The position numbers and the translations under genes were made by a program. A DNA stretch of 64,000 bases from Pseudomonas karstica (lineage in GTDB: Bacteria > Pseudomonadota > Gammaproteobacteria > Pseudomonadales > Pseudomonadaceae), in NCBI RefSeq assembly GCF_009707515.1, contig NZ_WLYI01000021.1:53751-117750 (forward strand). Direction: 5' to 3'. Below are positions 17,523-25,635 of this stretch, piece after piece. The notes beneath the pieces were generated by a model. The model had not been told where the DNA came from. It saw only the letters and a list, made by a program, of their open reading frames with translations, and did not search any database. Position 1 is the stretch's first letter; each line of letters begins with the position of its first letter.

Positions 17523-19034
17523 TCAGTGATCGAAGACGGCCAGGGCCGTCGGGGTCTTGCTCGGTAACGTCTTGTCGGCCGCAGGTACATCGTTGCCAGC
17601 GCCCAGGCCGCCGCCCAAGGCTGTTACCAGTTCGGCATGGGTGCTCAGGCGGGTGGCCTGGACGTGTTGCTCGACCTGCTGCTGACGGAACAGCAGGCTC
17701 TGGGCATTCAGCACATTGAGGTAGTCGGTGAGGCCGCGTTGGTAGGCGATCATCGCGATGTCGTAGGTTTTCTGTGCCGAGGCCACCGACTCGGCGGCGA
17801 AGGCCTGCTGCTTGTCCATGGATTCACGGCGAATCAATTGGTCACTGATGCCTTTGAGGGCATTGACCAGGGTCTGGTTGTACTGGGCGACGGCAATGTC
17901 ATAGCCGGCACTGGCCTCCCCCAGTTGCGAGCGCAGGCGACCGCCATCGAAGATCGGTAAGGTGATGGCCGGACCGACGCTGTAGTTGAGCTTCTTGCCG
18001 GTCAGGAACCCCAGCATCCCGCCGCCGGTGGCGACGTAGCCAAGGCTGCCCACCAGGTCGACGTTGGGATAGAAGCCCGCATGGGCCACATCGATACCAC
18101 GGGCTTGGGCCGCCACTCGCCAGCGGCTGGCGACCACGTCCGGGCGCTGGCCGAGCAGTTCGGCCGGCAGCGTCGATGGCAACGTCAACGGAGCACCAAG
18201 GGACAAGGTCGGGCGCTGTAACGTCGCGCCTTCCCCCGGGCCCTTGCCCGCTAAAGCAGCAAGCTGGTTACGACTCAGGGCGATTTCCTCATCGAGGGCG
18301 TCCAGTTGCCGATGAGTTTCCGGCAAGGGAGTCTCGGCCTGGCTGACTTCAAAGTGGGTGCCGATGCCGCCGGCCAGGCGCTTTTGCGCCAGGTCGAGAA
18401 TCTGCTGTTGTTGGGCCAGGGTCGCGATGACGATATCGCGCTGAGCATAGTGCAACGACAATTGGATATAGGCGCGTACCACATTGCTCTGCAACTCCAG
18501 CTCGGCCTGGCGTGCCTCGGCGGCGCTCATATGGGCCAGGTCCACGGCGCGTTCGGTGGCGTTGCTTTCCCGGCCCCACAAATCGAGGGCATAGCTCAAG
18601 CCCAGGGCGGCGTTGTTGTCCCAGGTGGTGGCGTTGTCCAGCTTGCCTGGGCCATAGAACTGATCACTGGGCCAACTGTGGCGCTTGAGGGTGGCATCAC
18701 CGTTGACCTGCAACGACTCGGCGGACTCGACAACCCCGGCCATCGCCCGGGCTTCACGGACCCGGGCCGCCGCCATGGCCAAACTCGGGCTGCCTTGCAC
18801 GGCGAGATCGATCCAATGGCTCAGTTGTGGGTCGCTGTAAGCCTGCCACCATTTCGCAGTGGGCCAGTGGGCATCCTGGGCAGCACTTTTGATCGCCTCG
18901 TCGGTGGCCAGGGTATTGGCGGCGAGGCTTTTACCTTGGGGGGCGATGCCTGCGGTACCGATACAGCCGCTGATTGCTAACGATAGGGCCCAAACACTGA
19001 GAGTCTTCAGCTCTCTGCTGATGCGACGCGGCAC
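17523..19034 (-). CDS. Outer-membrane efflux lipoprotein (NodT/OprM family)
   Basis: 503-residue TolC-like outer-membrane factor. The N-terminus has a lipoprotein signal ending LAISGC, then two outer-membrane efflux repeats with long helical regions rich in Ala, Gln and Leu. Motifs such as LGQRPDVVASRWRVAAQARG and YQRGLTDYLNVLNAQSLL are typical of NodT-type factors. First gene of the efflux operon; its presence gives the system its own exit duct rather than a shared one. Confidence 0.92.
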   Translation of the reverse strand: MPRRISRELKTLSVWALSLAISGCIGTAGIAPQGKSLAANTLATDEAIKSAAQDAHWPTAKWWQAYSDPQLSHWIDLAVQGSPSLAMAAARVREARAMAGVVESAESLQVNGDATLKRHSWPSDQFYGPGKLDNATTWDNNAALGLSYALDLWGRESNATERAVDLAHMSAAEARQAELELQSNVVRAYIQLSLHYAQRDIVIATLAQQQQILDLAQKRLAGGIGTHFEVSQAETPLPETHRQLDALDEEIALSRNQLAALAGKGPGEGATLQRPTLSLGAPLTLPSTLPAELLGQRPDVVASRWRVAAQARGIDVAHAGFYPNVDLVGSLGYVATGGGMLGFLTGKKLNYSVGPAITLPIFDGGRLRSQLGEASAGYDIAVAQYNQTLVNALKGISDQLIRRESMDKQQAFAAESVASAQKTYDIAMIAYQRGLTDYLNVLNAQSLLFRQQQVEQHVQATRLSTHAELVTALGGGLGAGNDVPAADKTLPSKTPTALAVFDH

Positions 19035-19223
19035 TGCTGAAAATTCCTGAGGTGGTCTTGCGGGGGAAGGTGATGCAATTCTAGGGGGTGGGCTGGGTGG
19101 CGATAAGCTGGGATTCTTGTGAATCTTTGTTACAGTTCAGGCGATAATCCATTGGCAGCCGCTTATTTACTCTGAAAAATAAAGACTTCGTGTCACAATT
19201 TGCCATCTCCCAGAGAGCACCCC
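19035..19223. promoter_or_regulatory. Divergent control region between efflux operon and lysR gene
   Basis: 189 bases between divergent starts, AT-richer toward the regulator (around 19120-19190). This is the expected place for a LysR-type operator controlling both directions. I could not assign a clear T-N11-A box or -35/-10 pair. Confidence 0.4.
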
Positions 19224-20192
19224 ATGGACACTTTGCAAAATATGCGCGCCTTTAGTTGCGTGGCCGAAGCAGGCAGCTTCACCGCCGCCGCCGTGCAACT
19301 GGACACCACTACCGCCAACGTCTCGCGCGCGGTCTCCAATCTGGAGGCCCATCTGCAAACCCGCTTGCTTAACCGCACCACCCGCCGCATCGCCCTGACG
19401 GAGGCCGGCAAGCGCTATCTGTTGCGCTGCGAACAGATCCTGGCCTATGTCGAGGAAGCTGAAGCCGAGGCCAGCGACGCTCACGCACGGCCTGCCGGGC
19501 AGCTGAAAGTGCACACCATGACCGGCATCGGCCAGCACTTCGTCATCGACGCCATTGCGCGCTATCGCCGCACCCACCCGGACGTGACCTTCGACCTGAC
19601 CCTGGCCAACCGCGTGCCGGATTTGCTCGAAGAGGGTTACGACGTGTCCATCGTACTCGCCAGCGAGCTGCCGGACTCAGGGTTTGTGTCCCAGCGCCTG
19701 GGAATCACCTACAGCATCGTCTGTGCCTCACCGGCCTACGTCAAAGCCAACGGCTGCGCGCAACGGCCCAGTGATTTGCTCAACCACGCCTGCCTGCGCC
19801 TGGTGAGCCCGGTGATTCAACTGGACAAATGGTCCTTCAACGGTCCGCAAGGCCAGGAAAGCGTGGCCATCAACACCTCGCCCTTCCTGGTGAATTCGGC
19901 CGATGCAATGAAAACCGCGATCACCAGCGGCATGGGTGCGGGTTTGTTGCCGGTGTACGCGGCCATCGAAGGCCTGCGCAACGGAACGCTGGTGCGGATG
20001 ATGCCCAACTACCGCTCCCAGGAGCTGAACCTGTACGCCATCTACCCATCGCGCCAGTACCTGGATGCCAAGATCAAGACCTGGGTGGAATACCTGCGTG
20101 GTTCCCTGCCGGAGATTCTGGCGGCCCATCAGGCGGAATTGGCGGCCTATGAATTGAGTGGCAACCTCGGCGGCGCTCGCCTGGCTAACTGA
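19224..20192 (+). CDS. LysR-family transcriptional regulator
   Basis: 322 residues. The N-terminal winged helix-turn-helix reads MRAFSCVAEAGSFTAAAVQL, then TTANVSRAVSNLE and LLNRTTRRIALTEAG. The effector-binding domain extends from about residue 90. Divergent from the efflux operon, so it very likely controls that operon in response to an exported acid, as AaeR does. GAGAG lies about seven bases before the ATG, which gives the standard LysR N-terminus. Confidence 0.93.
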   Translation: MDTLQNMRAFSCVAEAGSFTAAAVQLDTTTANVSRAVSNLEAHLQTRLLNRTTRRIALTEAGKRYLLRCEQILAYVEEAEAEASDAHARPAGQLKVHTMTGIGQHFVIDAIARYRRTHPDVTFDLTLANRVPDLLEEGYDVSIVLASELPDSGFVSQRLGITYSIVCASPAYVKANGCAQRPSDLLNHACLRLVSPVIQLDKWSFNGPQGQESVAINTSPFLVNSADAMKTAITSGMGAGLLPVYAAIEGLRNGTLVRMMPNYRSQELNLYAIYPSRQYLDAKIKTWVEYLRGSLPEILAAHQAELAAYELSGNLGGARLAN

Positions 20193-20292
20193 TTCGTGCA
20201 TTTTGCAGGGCCGGGGAGAATCGAGGTTTTGCGGGACCGGGATAAATGTTAGGTTGCTTAGCATTCTTCCGTAGTCGTTGAGCCCGCCCGCA

Positions 20293-21267
20293 ATGAAAAA
20301 GACTGTCCTTGCCTTCAGCCGCGTCACCCCGGAAATGATCGAACGCCTGCAACAGGATTTCGACGTCATCGCCCCCAACCCCAAGCTCGGCGATCTCAAC
20401 GCCCAGTTCAATGAAGCGTTGCCCCACGCTCACGGACTGATCGGGGTCGGGCGCAAGTTGGGCCGCGCGCAACTGGAAGGCGCGAGCAAACTGGAAGTGG
20501 TTTCCAGCGTTTCTGTCGGCTACGACAACTATGACCTGGCCTACTTCAACGAACGCGGGATCATGCTCACCAACACCCCGGACGTGCTGACCGAAAGCAC
20601 CGCTGACCTGGCTTTCGCCCTGCTGATGAGCAGCGCTCGTCGCGTTGCCGAACTGGACGCCTGGACCAAGGCCGGGCAATGGAAAGCCAGCGTCGGCGCG
20701 CCGTTGTTCGGCTGTGACGTGCACGGCAAGACCCTCGGCATCGTCGGCATGGGCAATATTGGCGCAGCCATCGCCCGTCGGGGTCGCCTGGGCTTCAATA
20801 TGCCGATCCTCTACAGCGGCAACAGCCGCAAGGCCGCGCTGGAACAGGAACTGGGCGCACAGTTTCGCAGCCTCGACCAGTTGCTGGCAGAGGCGGACTT
20901 CGTCTGCCTGGTGGTGCCGTTGAGCGAGAAAACCAAACACTTGATCAGCCATCGCGAACTGGGCCTGATGAAGTCCAGCGCAATTTTGGTGAACATTTCC
21001 CGTGGCCCAGTGGTGGATGAGTCGGCGCTGATCGAAGCCTTGCAAAACCAGCGGATTCGCGGCGCCGGGCTGGATGTGTACGAGCAGGAGCCGCTGGCCC
21101 AATCGCCGCTGTTTCAACTGAGTAACGCAGTGACCTTGCCGCACATCGGCTCGGCCACCCATGAAACCCGCGAAGCCATGGCCAACCGCGCCCTGGACAA
21201 CCTGCGCAGTGCGCTGTTGGGCGAGCAGCCGCAGAACCTGGTCAACCCGCAGGTGTGGAAGGGCTAG
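20293..21267 (+). CDS. ghrB: D-2-hydroxyacid dehydrogenase, GhrB-type
   Basis: 324-residue NAD(P)-dependent reductase resembling GhrB, which reduces glyoxylate, hydroxypyruvate or 2-ketogluconate. The Rossmann signature is GIVGMGNIGAAIARR. The catalytic Arg (NISRGPVVDE), Glu (DVYEQEPL) and His (LPHIGSATHETR) are all present. The ATG at 20293 gives the family-like MKKTVLAFSRVTPEM; its ribosome site is weak and an in-frame TTG lies five codons earlier. It stands alone, so the physiological substrate cannot be read from neighbours. Confidence 0.85.
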   Translation: MKKTVLAFSRVTPEMIERLQQDFDVIAPNPKLGDLNAQFNEALPHAHGLIGVGRKLGRAQLEGASKLEVVSSVSVGYDNYDLAYFNERGIMLTNTPDVLTESTADLAFALLMSSARRVAELDAWTKAGQWKASVGAPLFGCDVHGKTLGIVGMGNIGAAIARRGRLGFNMPILYSGNSRKAALEQELGAQFRSLDQLLAEADFVCLVVPLSEKTKHLISHRELGLMKSSAILVNISRGPVVDESALIEALQNQRIRGAGLDVYEQEPLAQSPLFQLSNAVTLPHIGSATHETREAMANRALDNLRSALLGEQPQNLVNPQVWKG

Positions 21268-21296
21268 GCTCCCAGGACATAACCCACCGAAACCCC

Positions 21297-21398
21297 TGTA
21301 GCCGCTGACGAGGTACGAGGCTGCGATGGGCTGCGCAGCGGCCCCCTACGGCGGTCCTGCGGACCGCATCGCAGCCTCGTACCTCGGCAGCGGCTACA
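21297..21398. repeat. Long palindromic repeat (REPIN-like) between ghrB and cheV
   Basis: 32-base arms at 21297-21328 and 21367-21398 are inverted copies with one mismatch, starting TGTAGCCGCTG. The loop holds a further palindrome, GGTCCTGCGGACC. It is a common dispersed Pseudomonas type and would form a stable hairpin after ghrB. Confidence 0.85.
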
Positions 21399-21494
21399 CA
21401 AACCCGGCCTTCTGCCCCGATTGACGCTAAAGCCTGGGGCATGCACGTCGATAACCCTCTATAGATTGTCATCCATGATCCCCAGAAGGTTTTT

Positions 21495-22397
21495 ATGTCC
21501 GTCAACAAAGCCCGCGCAGACTCGCTCTCGCTCCTGCTCTTTACCTTGCGCAGCGGCAAGCTGATGGCGATCAACCTGCTAAAAGTCAGTGAAATCATCC
21601 CCTGCCCACCGTTGACCAAGCTGCCGGAGTCTCACCCCCACGTCAAAGGCATTGCCACTTTGCGCGGCGCGGCACTGTCGGTGATCGACCTGAGCCGGGC
21701 ACTCGGGGAAATGCCCCTGCATGACCCCGACGGCGGCTGCCTGATCGTCACCGACGTCAGCCGTTCCAAGCAGGGCCTGCATGTGCAGGCGGTGAGCAAG
21801 ATCGTCCACTGCCTGACCACCGACATTCGCCCACCCCCCTATGGCGCCGGTGGCAAGCGTTCGTTTATCACTGGTGTGACCCAGGTCGAAGGCGTGCTGG
21901 TGCAAGTGCTGGACATCGAAAAAGTCATCCACGGCATTGCTCCGGCACCGATCGAAGTGGCACCGACCGACTTGAGCATGGAAGAGGCCGAAGTACTGGG
22001 TAACGCACGGATCCTGGTGGTGGATGACAGTCAGGTGGCCCTGCAGCAATCGGTACATACCCTGCGCAACCTCGGCCTGCAATGCCACACGGCCCGCAGT
22101 GCCAAGGAAGCCTTCGACCGTCTGCTGGAACTGCAAGGCACTGTCGAGCAAATCAACGTGGTGGTCTCGGATATCGAAATGTCTGAAATGGACGGCTACG
22201 CACTCACCCGCAGCCTGCGGGAAACCCCGGACTTTCAGGACCTGTACGTGCTGCTGCACACCTCCCTGGACAGCGCGATGAACAGCGAGAAAGCCCGGCT
22301 GGCCGGTGCTAACGCGGTGCTGACCAAATTCTCCTCGCCGGAGCTGACCAAGTGCCTGGTGGCGGCAGCCCGGACTGTGGCACAACAAGGCCTCTGA
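21495..22397 (+). CDS. cheV: Chemotaxis coupling protein CheV
   Basis: 300 residues: an N-terminal CheW-like domain (about 10-150; VSEIIPCPPLTKLPESHPHV, GIATLRGAALSVIDLS) joined to a C-terminal receiver (about 172-295) with ILVVDDSQVALQQ and the phosphoacceptor Asp in VVSDIEMSEMDGY. CheV couples chemoreceptors to CheA and may act as a phosphate sink. AGAAGG precedes the ATG. It is away from the main che cluster, as is common for the several CheV copies of pseudomonads. Confidence 0.93.
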   Translation: MSVNKARADSLSLLLFTLRSGKLMAINLLKVSEIIPCPPLTKLPESHPHVKGIATLRGAALSVIDLSRALGEMPLHDPDGGCLIVTDVSRSKQGLHVQAVSKIVHCLTTDIRPPPYGAGGKRSFITGVTQVEGVLVQVLDIEKVIHGIAPAPIEVAPTDLSMEEAEVLGNARILVVDDSQVALQQSVHTLRNLGLQCHTARSAKEAFDRLLELQGTVEQINVVVSDIEMSEMDGYALTRSLRETPDFQDLYVLLHTSLDSAMNSEKARLAGANAVLTKFSSPELTKCLVAAARTVAQQGL

Positions 22398-22400
22398 CCC

Positions 22401-22883
22401 GTGGCCGAGTATTTTCAACTGTTGCGCCGCGACCTCACTGGCACCCTGCCCGTCCCGCAATGGCCTGTGGATATTCGTCTGGGCCACTACCACGACGAAC
22501 TCGCCCCGGCGATCCACAGGCTCTTGTGCCAGGCCCAGGAACAAGGCGGCGGCCGTGTGGGTGCCCTTGACCCGTGGCGCCAACAGTTCGTCACCAACGC
22601 CGAGTTCGACCCGACCTTATGCCTGGTCGCCAGCAATGCCGAAGGCATCCTCGGCGTGGCCCAATGCTGGACCAGCGCCTTCATCAAGAACCTGGCCATC
22701 CACCCCGACGCTCAGGGCCGGGGCTTGGGCCGGGCCTTGTTGCTGCATACCTTTCAAGTGTTCCAGCAACGGCGCGAAGCGTTTGTTGACCTCAAGGTGC
22801 GCGAATCCAACCTGCGCGCCCGGCAGCTGTATGAAAGTGCCGGCATGGCGTTTGTGCTCAGGGATCTCGTTTCCGGGGAATAA
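22401..22883 (+). CDS. GNAT-family N-acetyltransferase
   Basis: 160 residues from a GTG start three bases after the cheV stop. The acetyl-CoA binding signature is clear: IKNLAIHPDAQGRGLGRALL, then VRESNLRARQLYESAGM. It probably acetylates a small molecule or a protein; no substrate can be assigned. The tight spacing implies cotranscription with cheV, though no functional link is known to me. Confidence 0.85.
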   Translation: MAEYFQLLRRDLTGTLPVPQWPVDIRLGHYHDELAPAIHRLLCQAQEQGGGRVGALDPWRQQFVTNAEFDPTLCLVASNAEGILGVAQCWTSAFIKNLAIHPDAQGRGLGRALLLHTFQVFQQRREAFVDLKVRESNLRARQLYESAGMAFVLRDLVSGE

Positions 22884-22990
22884 GGCGCTGGCGCATAACT
22901 TGCTTTGCAGAATGCCTGGGCGGTGAACAGAGGTATAAACCCGTCACCGCACGTGAGCCCCTTCTGACCTAGCCTGGTGACAGATCCGCC

Positions 22991-23734
22991 ATGAACACTC
23001 ACTTTTCCTGCGTAGGCTGCGGTAAATGCTGCACCGACCATCATGTGCCCCTGACCCTCGACGAAGCCCGGCAATGGGCGGCGGACGGCGGTAATGTCAT
23101 CGTTCTGGTGGAGGGTTTCCTGGGCAACGGCCTGGGCCTGCCTGTGCTGCAACGCGAGCACGCCGAGCGGCGCTCCGTGATTGTCCAAAGCGGCAGTACC
23201 GAAGCCTATGTGGCCATCACCTTTGCCGCCTACAACGTCGGCCCCTGCCGGAATCTTGACGAAAACAAGCAATGCCGCATCTATGAGCGCCGGCCACTGG
23301 TCTGCCGGATCTACCCCATGGAAATCAATCCTCACATCCCTCTGAGCCCGGCAGCCAAGGACTGCCCGCCAGAATCCTGGGAGCAGGGCCCGGCGCTGAT
23401 TGTCGGCGGCGAGTTGGCAGACCTTGAACTGGCCGAGCTGATCCGCCGCTCGCGGCAGGCCGACCGCGATGATATCCAGGCCAAGGAAGCGCTGTGTGCG
23501 TTACTGGGGATTCGCACCACCGCCCTCAAGGGTGATGGGTTTACCGCGTACCTGCCGGACATGCATGCATTTACGGCCGCAATCGAACAAACGGTCGAAC
23601 AACCATCGATCGCGAATGAGTGGCTGTTTCATGTGTCCGGGCTGGATATAGCCGAACAACTGTTGGATGCCGGGGCGCGGATCGCGACCGAGGTAGCGCT
23701 CAACTATGCGTTTATCTCGTTGCGGGTGGCCTGA
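22991..23734 (+). CDS. YkgJ-family CxxCxxCC cysteine cluster protein
   Basis: 247 residues. The N-terminal CVGCGKCC and later cysteines in GPCRNL, QCRIYERRPLVCRIYP and KDCPPE form the metal-binding pattern of the YkgJ/UPF0153 family, thought to bind zinc or an iron-sulfur centre. The C-terminal 100 residues lack recognisable motifs. Function unknown. It converges on the solute-binding/RidA fusion gene. Confidence 0.82.
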   Translation: MNTHFSCVGCGKCCTDHHVPLTLDEARQWAADGGNVIVLVEGFLGNGLGLPVLQREHAERRSVIVQSGSTEAYVAITFAAYNVGPCRNLDENKQCRIYERRPLVCRIYPMEINPHIPLSPAAKDCPPESWEQGPALIVGGELADLELAELIRRSRQADRDDIQAKEALCALLGIRTTALKGDGFTAYLPDMHAFTAAIEQTVEQPSIANEWLFHVSGLDIAEQLLDAGARIATEVALNYAFISLRVA

Positions 23735-23782
23735 CTCCAACTGATAAACCCATTATGACGATGGGGCTCCTCTCCCGCACAT

Positions 23783-24988
23783 TCAGTTGGCCGGCATTGG
23801 GCCAGGGAGTTCATCCCGTCCCTGGCTCACCGCGATGCATCCAATTGCAACCATGGCCCTGCGTGGCAACCGGCGTACCGATATAACGCTGCGCGCGGGC
23901 AGGCGATTCGTCGGGAAATAGCTCAAGTACACCTCGCTGACCTGGGGTAGATCATCCAGGTCCGTCAGCAAGAGCGTGCATTTGACCACATGGGCCAGGG
24001 ACGACTGATGACGCTCAAGCATCTCCCGCAAGAGGTGCATGGCCTGTTTCATTTGCGCAGCCGCTCCGCCGTGCACCGGGTTGCGGCGCGCATCCAGCCC
24101 CAGGACATCCGAGAAATAAAGGATGTTGCCAACCTTGACCACCTCGGAAAACGGCAATCCCGACGCGCCGGGATAGAACTGCGGGCCAACGCCCGCGACC
24201 GGCATCACACGCTCTTCCTTGGGCAGATAACGCTCGGTAATACGCTGGTACTCACCCGTTTGCTTAAGTTGTCCAAGGGCGCGATTAAGGTCATCACGCA
24301 ACGCCGTGTCGAGCTTGCGCACCCCGATCGCCACGCCCTTGCCCAACTGCTCGCCCATCACGGCGGGGCCGGAGAAATTGAAGTCATGCCCATTGGGGGT
24401 GTCGAGCAGTGCTTCGCGGATTTCAATCATGCCTTGCAGTGTTGCGTCGATATCCCCTGCCACCAGGCTGCTGATCAGTTGGTCATTGATCCAGAAGCTC
24501 TTGACGATCACCCCGCCCGGCGCCCATTGCTCATGGGCAAAGGCTTCGCGGTTGCTTGCGGCCAACACGCCGACCCGCTTGCCCCGCAGAGACCGCACCG
24601 TGGGGACCAGGCCCGAATCCTTGCGCGCCACCAGGTGAGTGGTGAGCGGATAAAGGTCGTCGGTAAAATCAATCAGCTGCCGCCGTTGCGGGGTCGAGGC
24701 CATTCCCATGATTGCGTCGAAACGCCGTCGCTCCAGGGCAGGAATACTGTCGGCAAATACCTGATCGACCCAGATACAGCGGACATTGAGCTGCGCGCAC
24801 AAGGCATTGCCCAGCTCGATATTCAAGCCTACCAGTTGGCCTTTTTCATCACGGCTTTCATAGGGTGGAAACTGTGAAGCGATGGCGAAGCGGATTTCGC
24901 TGCGGGGCTGATCGTCTGCAGCGACGGTGAAAAAGCTGCCGAACATCACCGAGACGATGAGCGTAGCAATGATCTGTGTCACAGCCAT
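23783..24988 (-). CDS. Exported solute-binding (SBP_bac_3) protein fused to a RidA-like domain
   Basis: 401 residues. A signal peptide (about 1-24, ending TVAADD) is followed by a periplasmic amino-acid-type binding domain (about 30-258): IRFAIASQFPPYESRDEKGQ, the ASTPQRRQLIDFT signature and GKRVGVLAASNREAFA. From about 270 it becomes a RidA/YjgF domain: GNILYFSDVLGLDARRN, VVKCTLLLTDLDDL, LPARSVISVRRLPR, IGCIAV. RidA enzymes hydrolyse reactive enamine/imine intermediates and are normally cytoplasmic. The catalytic Arg of PAR is kept, but the usual downstream Cys and the Glu of EIEAIA are replaced (Val, Gly). No permease or ATPase is adjacent. It may be a sensor or scavenger rather than a transport component. 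Confidence 0.82.
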   Translation of the reverse strand: MAVTQIIATLIVSVMFGSFFTVAADDQPRSEIRFAIASQFPPYESRDEKGQLVGLNIELGNALCAQLNVRCIWVDQVFADSIPALERRRFDAIMGMASTPQRRQLIDFTDDLYPLTTHLVARKDSGLVPTVRSLRGKRVGVLAASNREAFAHEQWAPGGVIVKSFWINDQLISSLVAGDIDATLQGMIEIREALLDTPNGHDFNFSGPAVMGEQLGKGVAIGVRKLDTALRDDLNRALGQLKQTGEYQRITERYLPKEERVMPVAGVGPQFYPGASGLPFSEVVKVGNILYFSDVLGLDARRNPVHGGAAAQMKQAMHLLREMLERHQSSLAHVVKCTLLLTDLDDLPQVSEVYLSYFPTNRLPARSVISVRRLPRRAMVAIGCIAVSQGRDELPGPMPAN

Positions 24989-25170
24989 GGGGCACCTTTT
25001 CCTGAAAGACCAACATCATCAGCTCCCGTTTCTGTCAGATAGAATCGAGGAGTGGGAGACGTGTAAGCTTTCAAGAAATGGTCGATGGCGGACAAGGCGA
25101 AAGGTCAGCAATTGCTGTAGGTACAGCTGACCATTGCCAGGGATTTATTACCGGGTACAGCCCAAAACAG

Positions 25171-25413
25171 TCAGCGTTTGCCCATTGAACGCCGGGTACC
25201 AGGAGGGGCCATGCCCGGGCTCTTGGTGTGGCCGTTCTTGGCGCCGTTTTTGTACCAGGGCTGGCTGGCATTTTTCGCCCCGGCAAGCTCGCCCGGGTTG
25301 AACGGAAACTTGAACGCCGGGATCTCGGTCTTGGCTGCGCTTTCGACGTCTTCAGCAGTGATCTGCTCGTCGGCTTCGACAGCTTCAACAGGGGGTTGTG
25401 TCGGGGAATTCAT
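25171..25413 (-). CDS. Small acidic/basic hypothetical protein (80 residues)
   Basis: 80 residues from an ATG with GGAG seven bases upstream. The N-terminal half is acidic (VEADEQITAEDVESAAKTE); the C-terminal half is basic and glycine-rich (YKNGAKNGHTKSPG, PPGTRRSMGKR), with FKFPFNPGELAGAKNASQPW between. No signal peptide or helix predicted by eye. I believe similar short proteins occur across pseudomonads, but no function is known to me. The basic tail could bind nucleic acid. Confidence 0.65.
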   Translation of the reverse strand: MNSPTQPPVEAVEADEQITAEDVESAAKTEIPAFKFPFNPGELAGAKNASQPWYKNGAKNGHTKSPGMAPPGTRRSMGKR

Positions 25414-25467
25414 GGAAGCTCCGGCGGGTAAATAGGCGTAGGGCACGAGTATACCTGTGCCGGAGGT

Positions 25468-25600
25468 AGCAAGCTGCAAGCTTCAAGTGGCAAGTACAGG
25501 CTTGTCGTTGCGCTTAGCTGTCCGTGCTGTCAGTTAGCGGTCACCCTGCTGACCGGATCATGAAGCTATAAAGCAGCTTTCAACTTGCAGCTTGCAGCTT
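25468..25600. repeat. Inverted AGCTGCAAG-type repeat
   Basis: The arm at 25468-25494 (AAGCTGCAAGCTTCAAG core) and the inverted arm at 25571-25600 (CAACTTGCAGCTTGCAGCTT) flank about 75 bases. It lies directly upstream of the RND adaptor gene. A smaller relative lies between the algF relic and algA. Confidence 0.7.
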
Positions 25601-25635
25601 ATTAAAACGTGCAACTGCGCCTACGGCGCCCTCCC

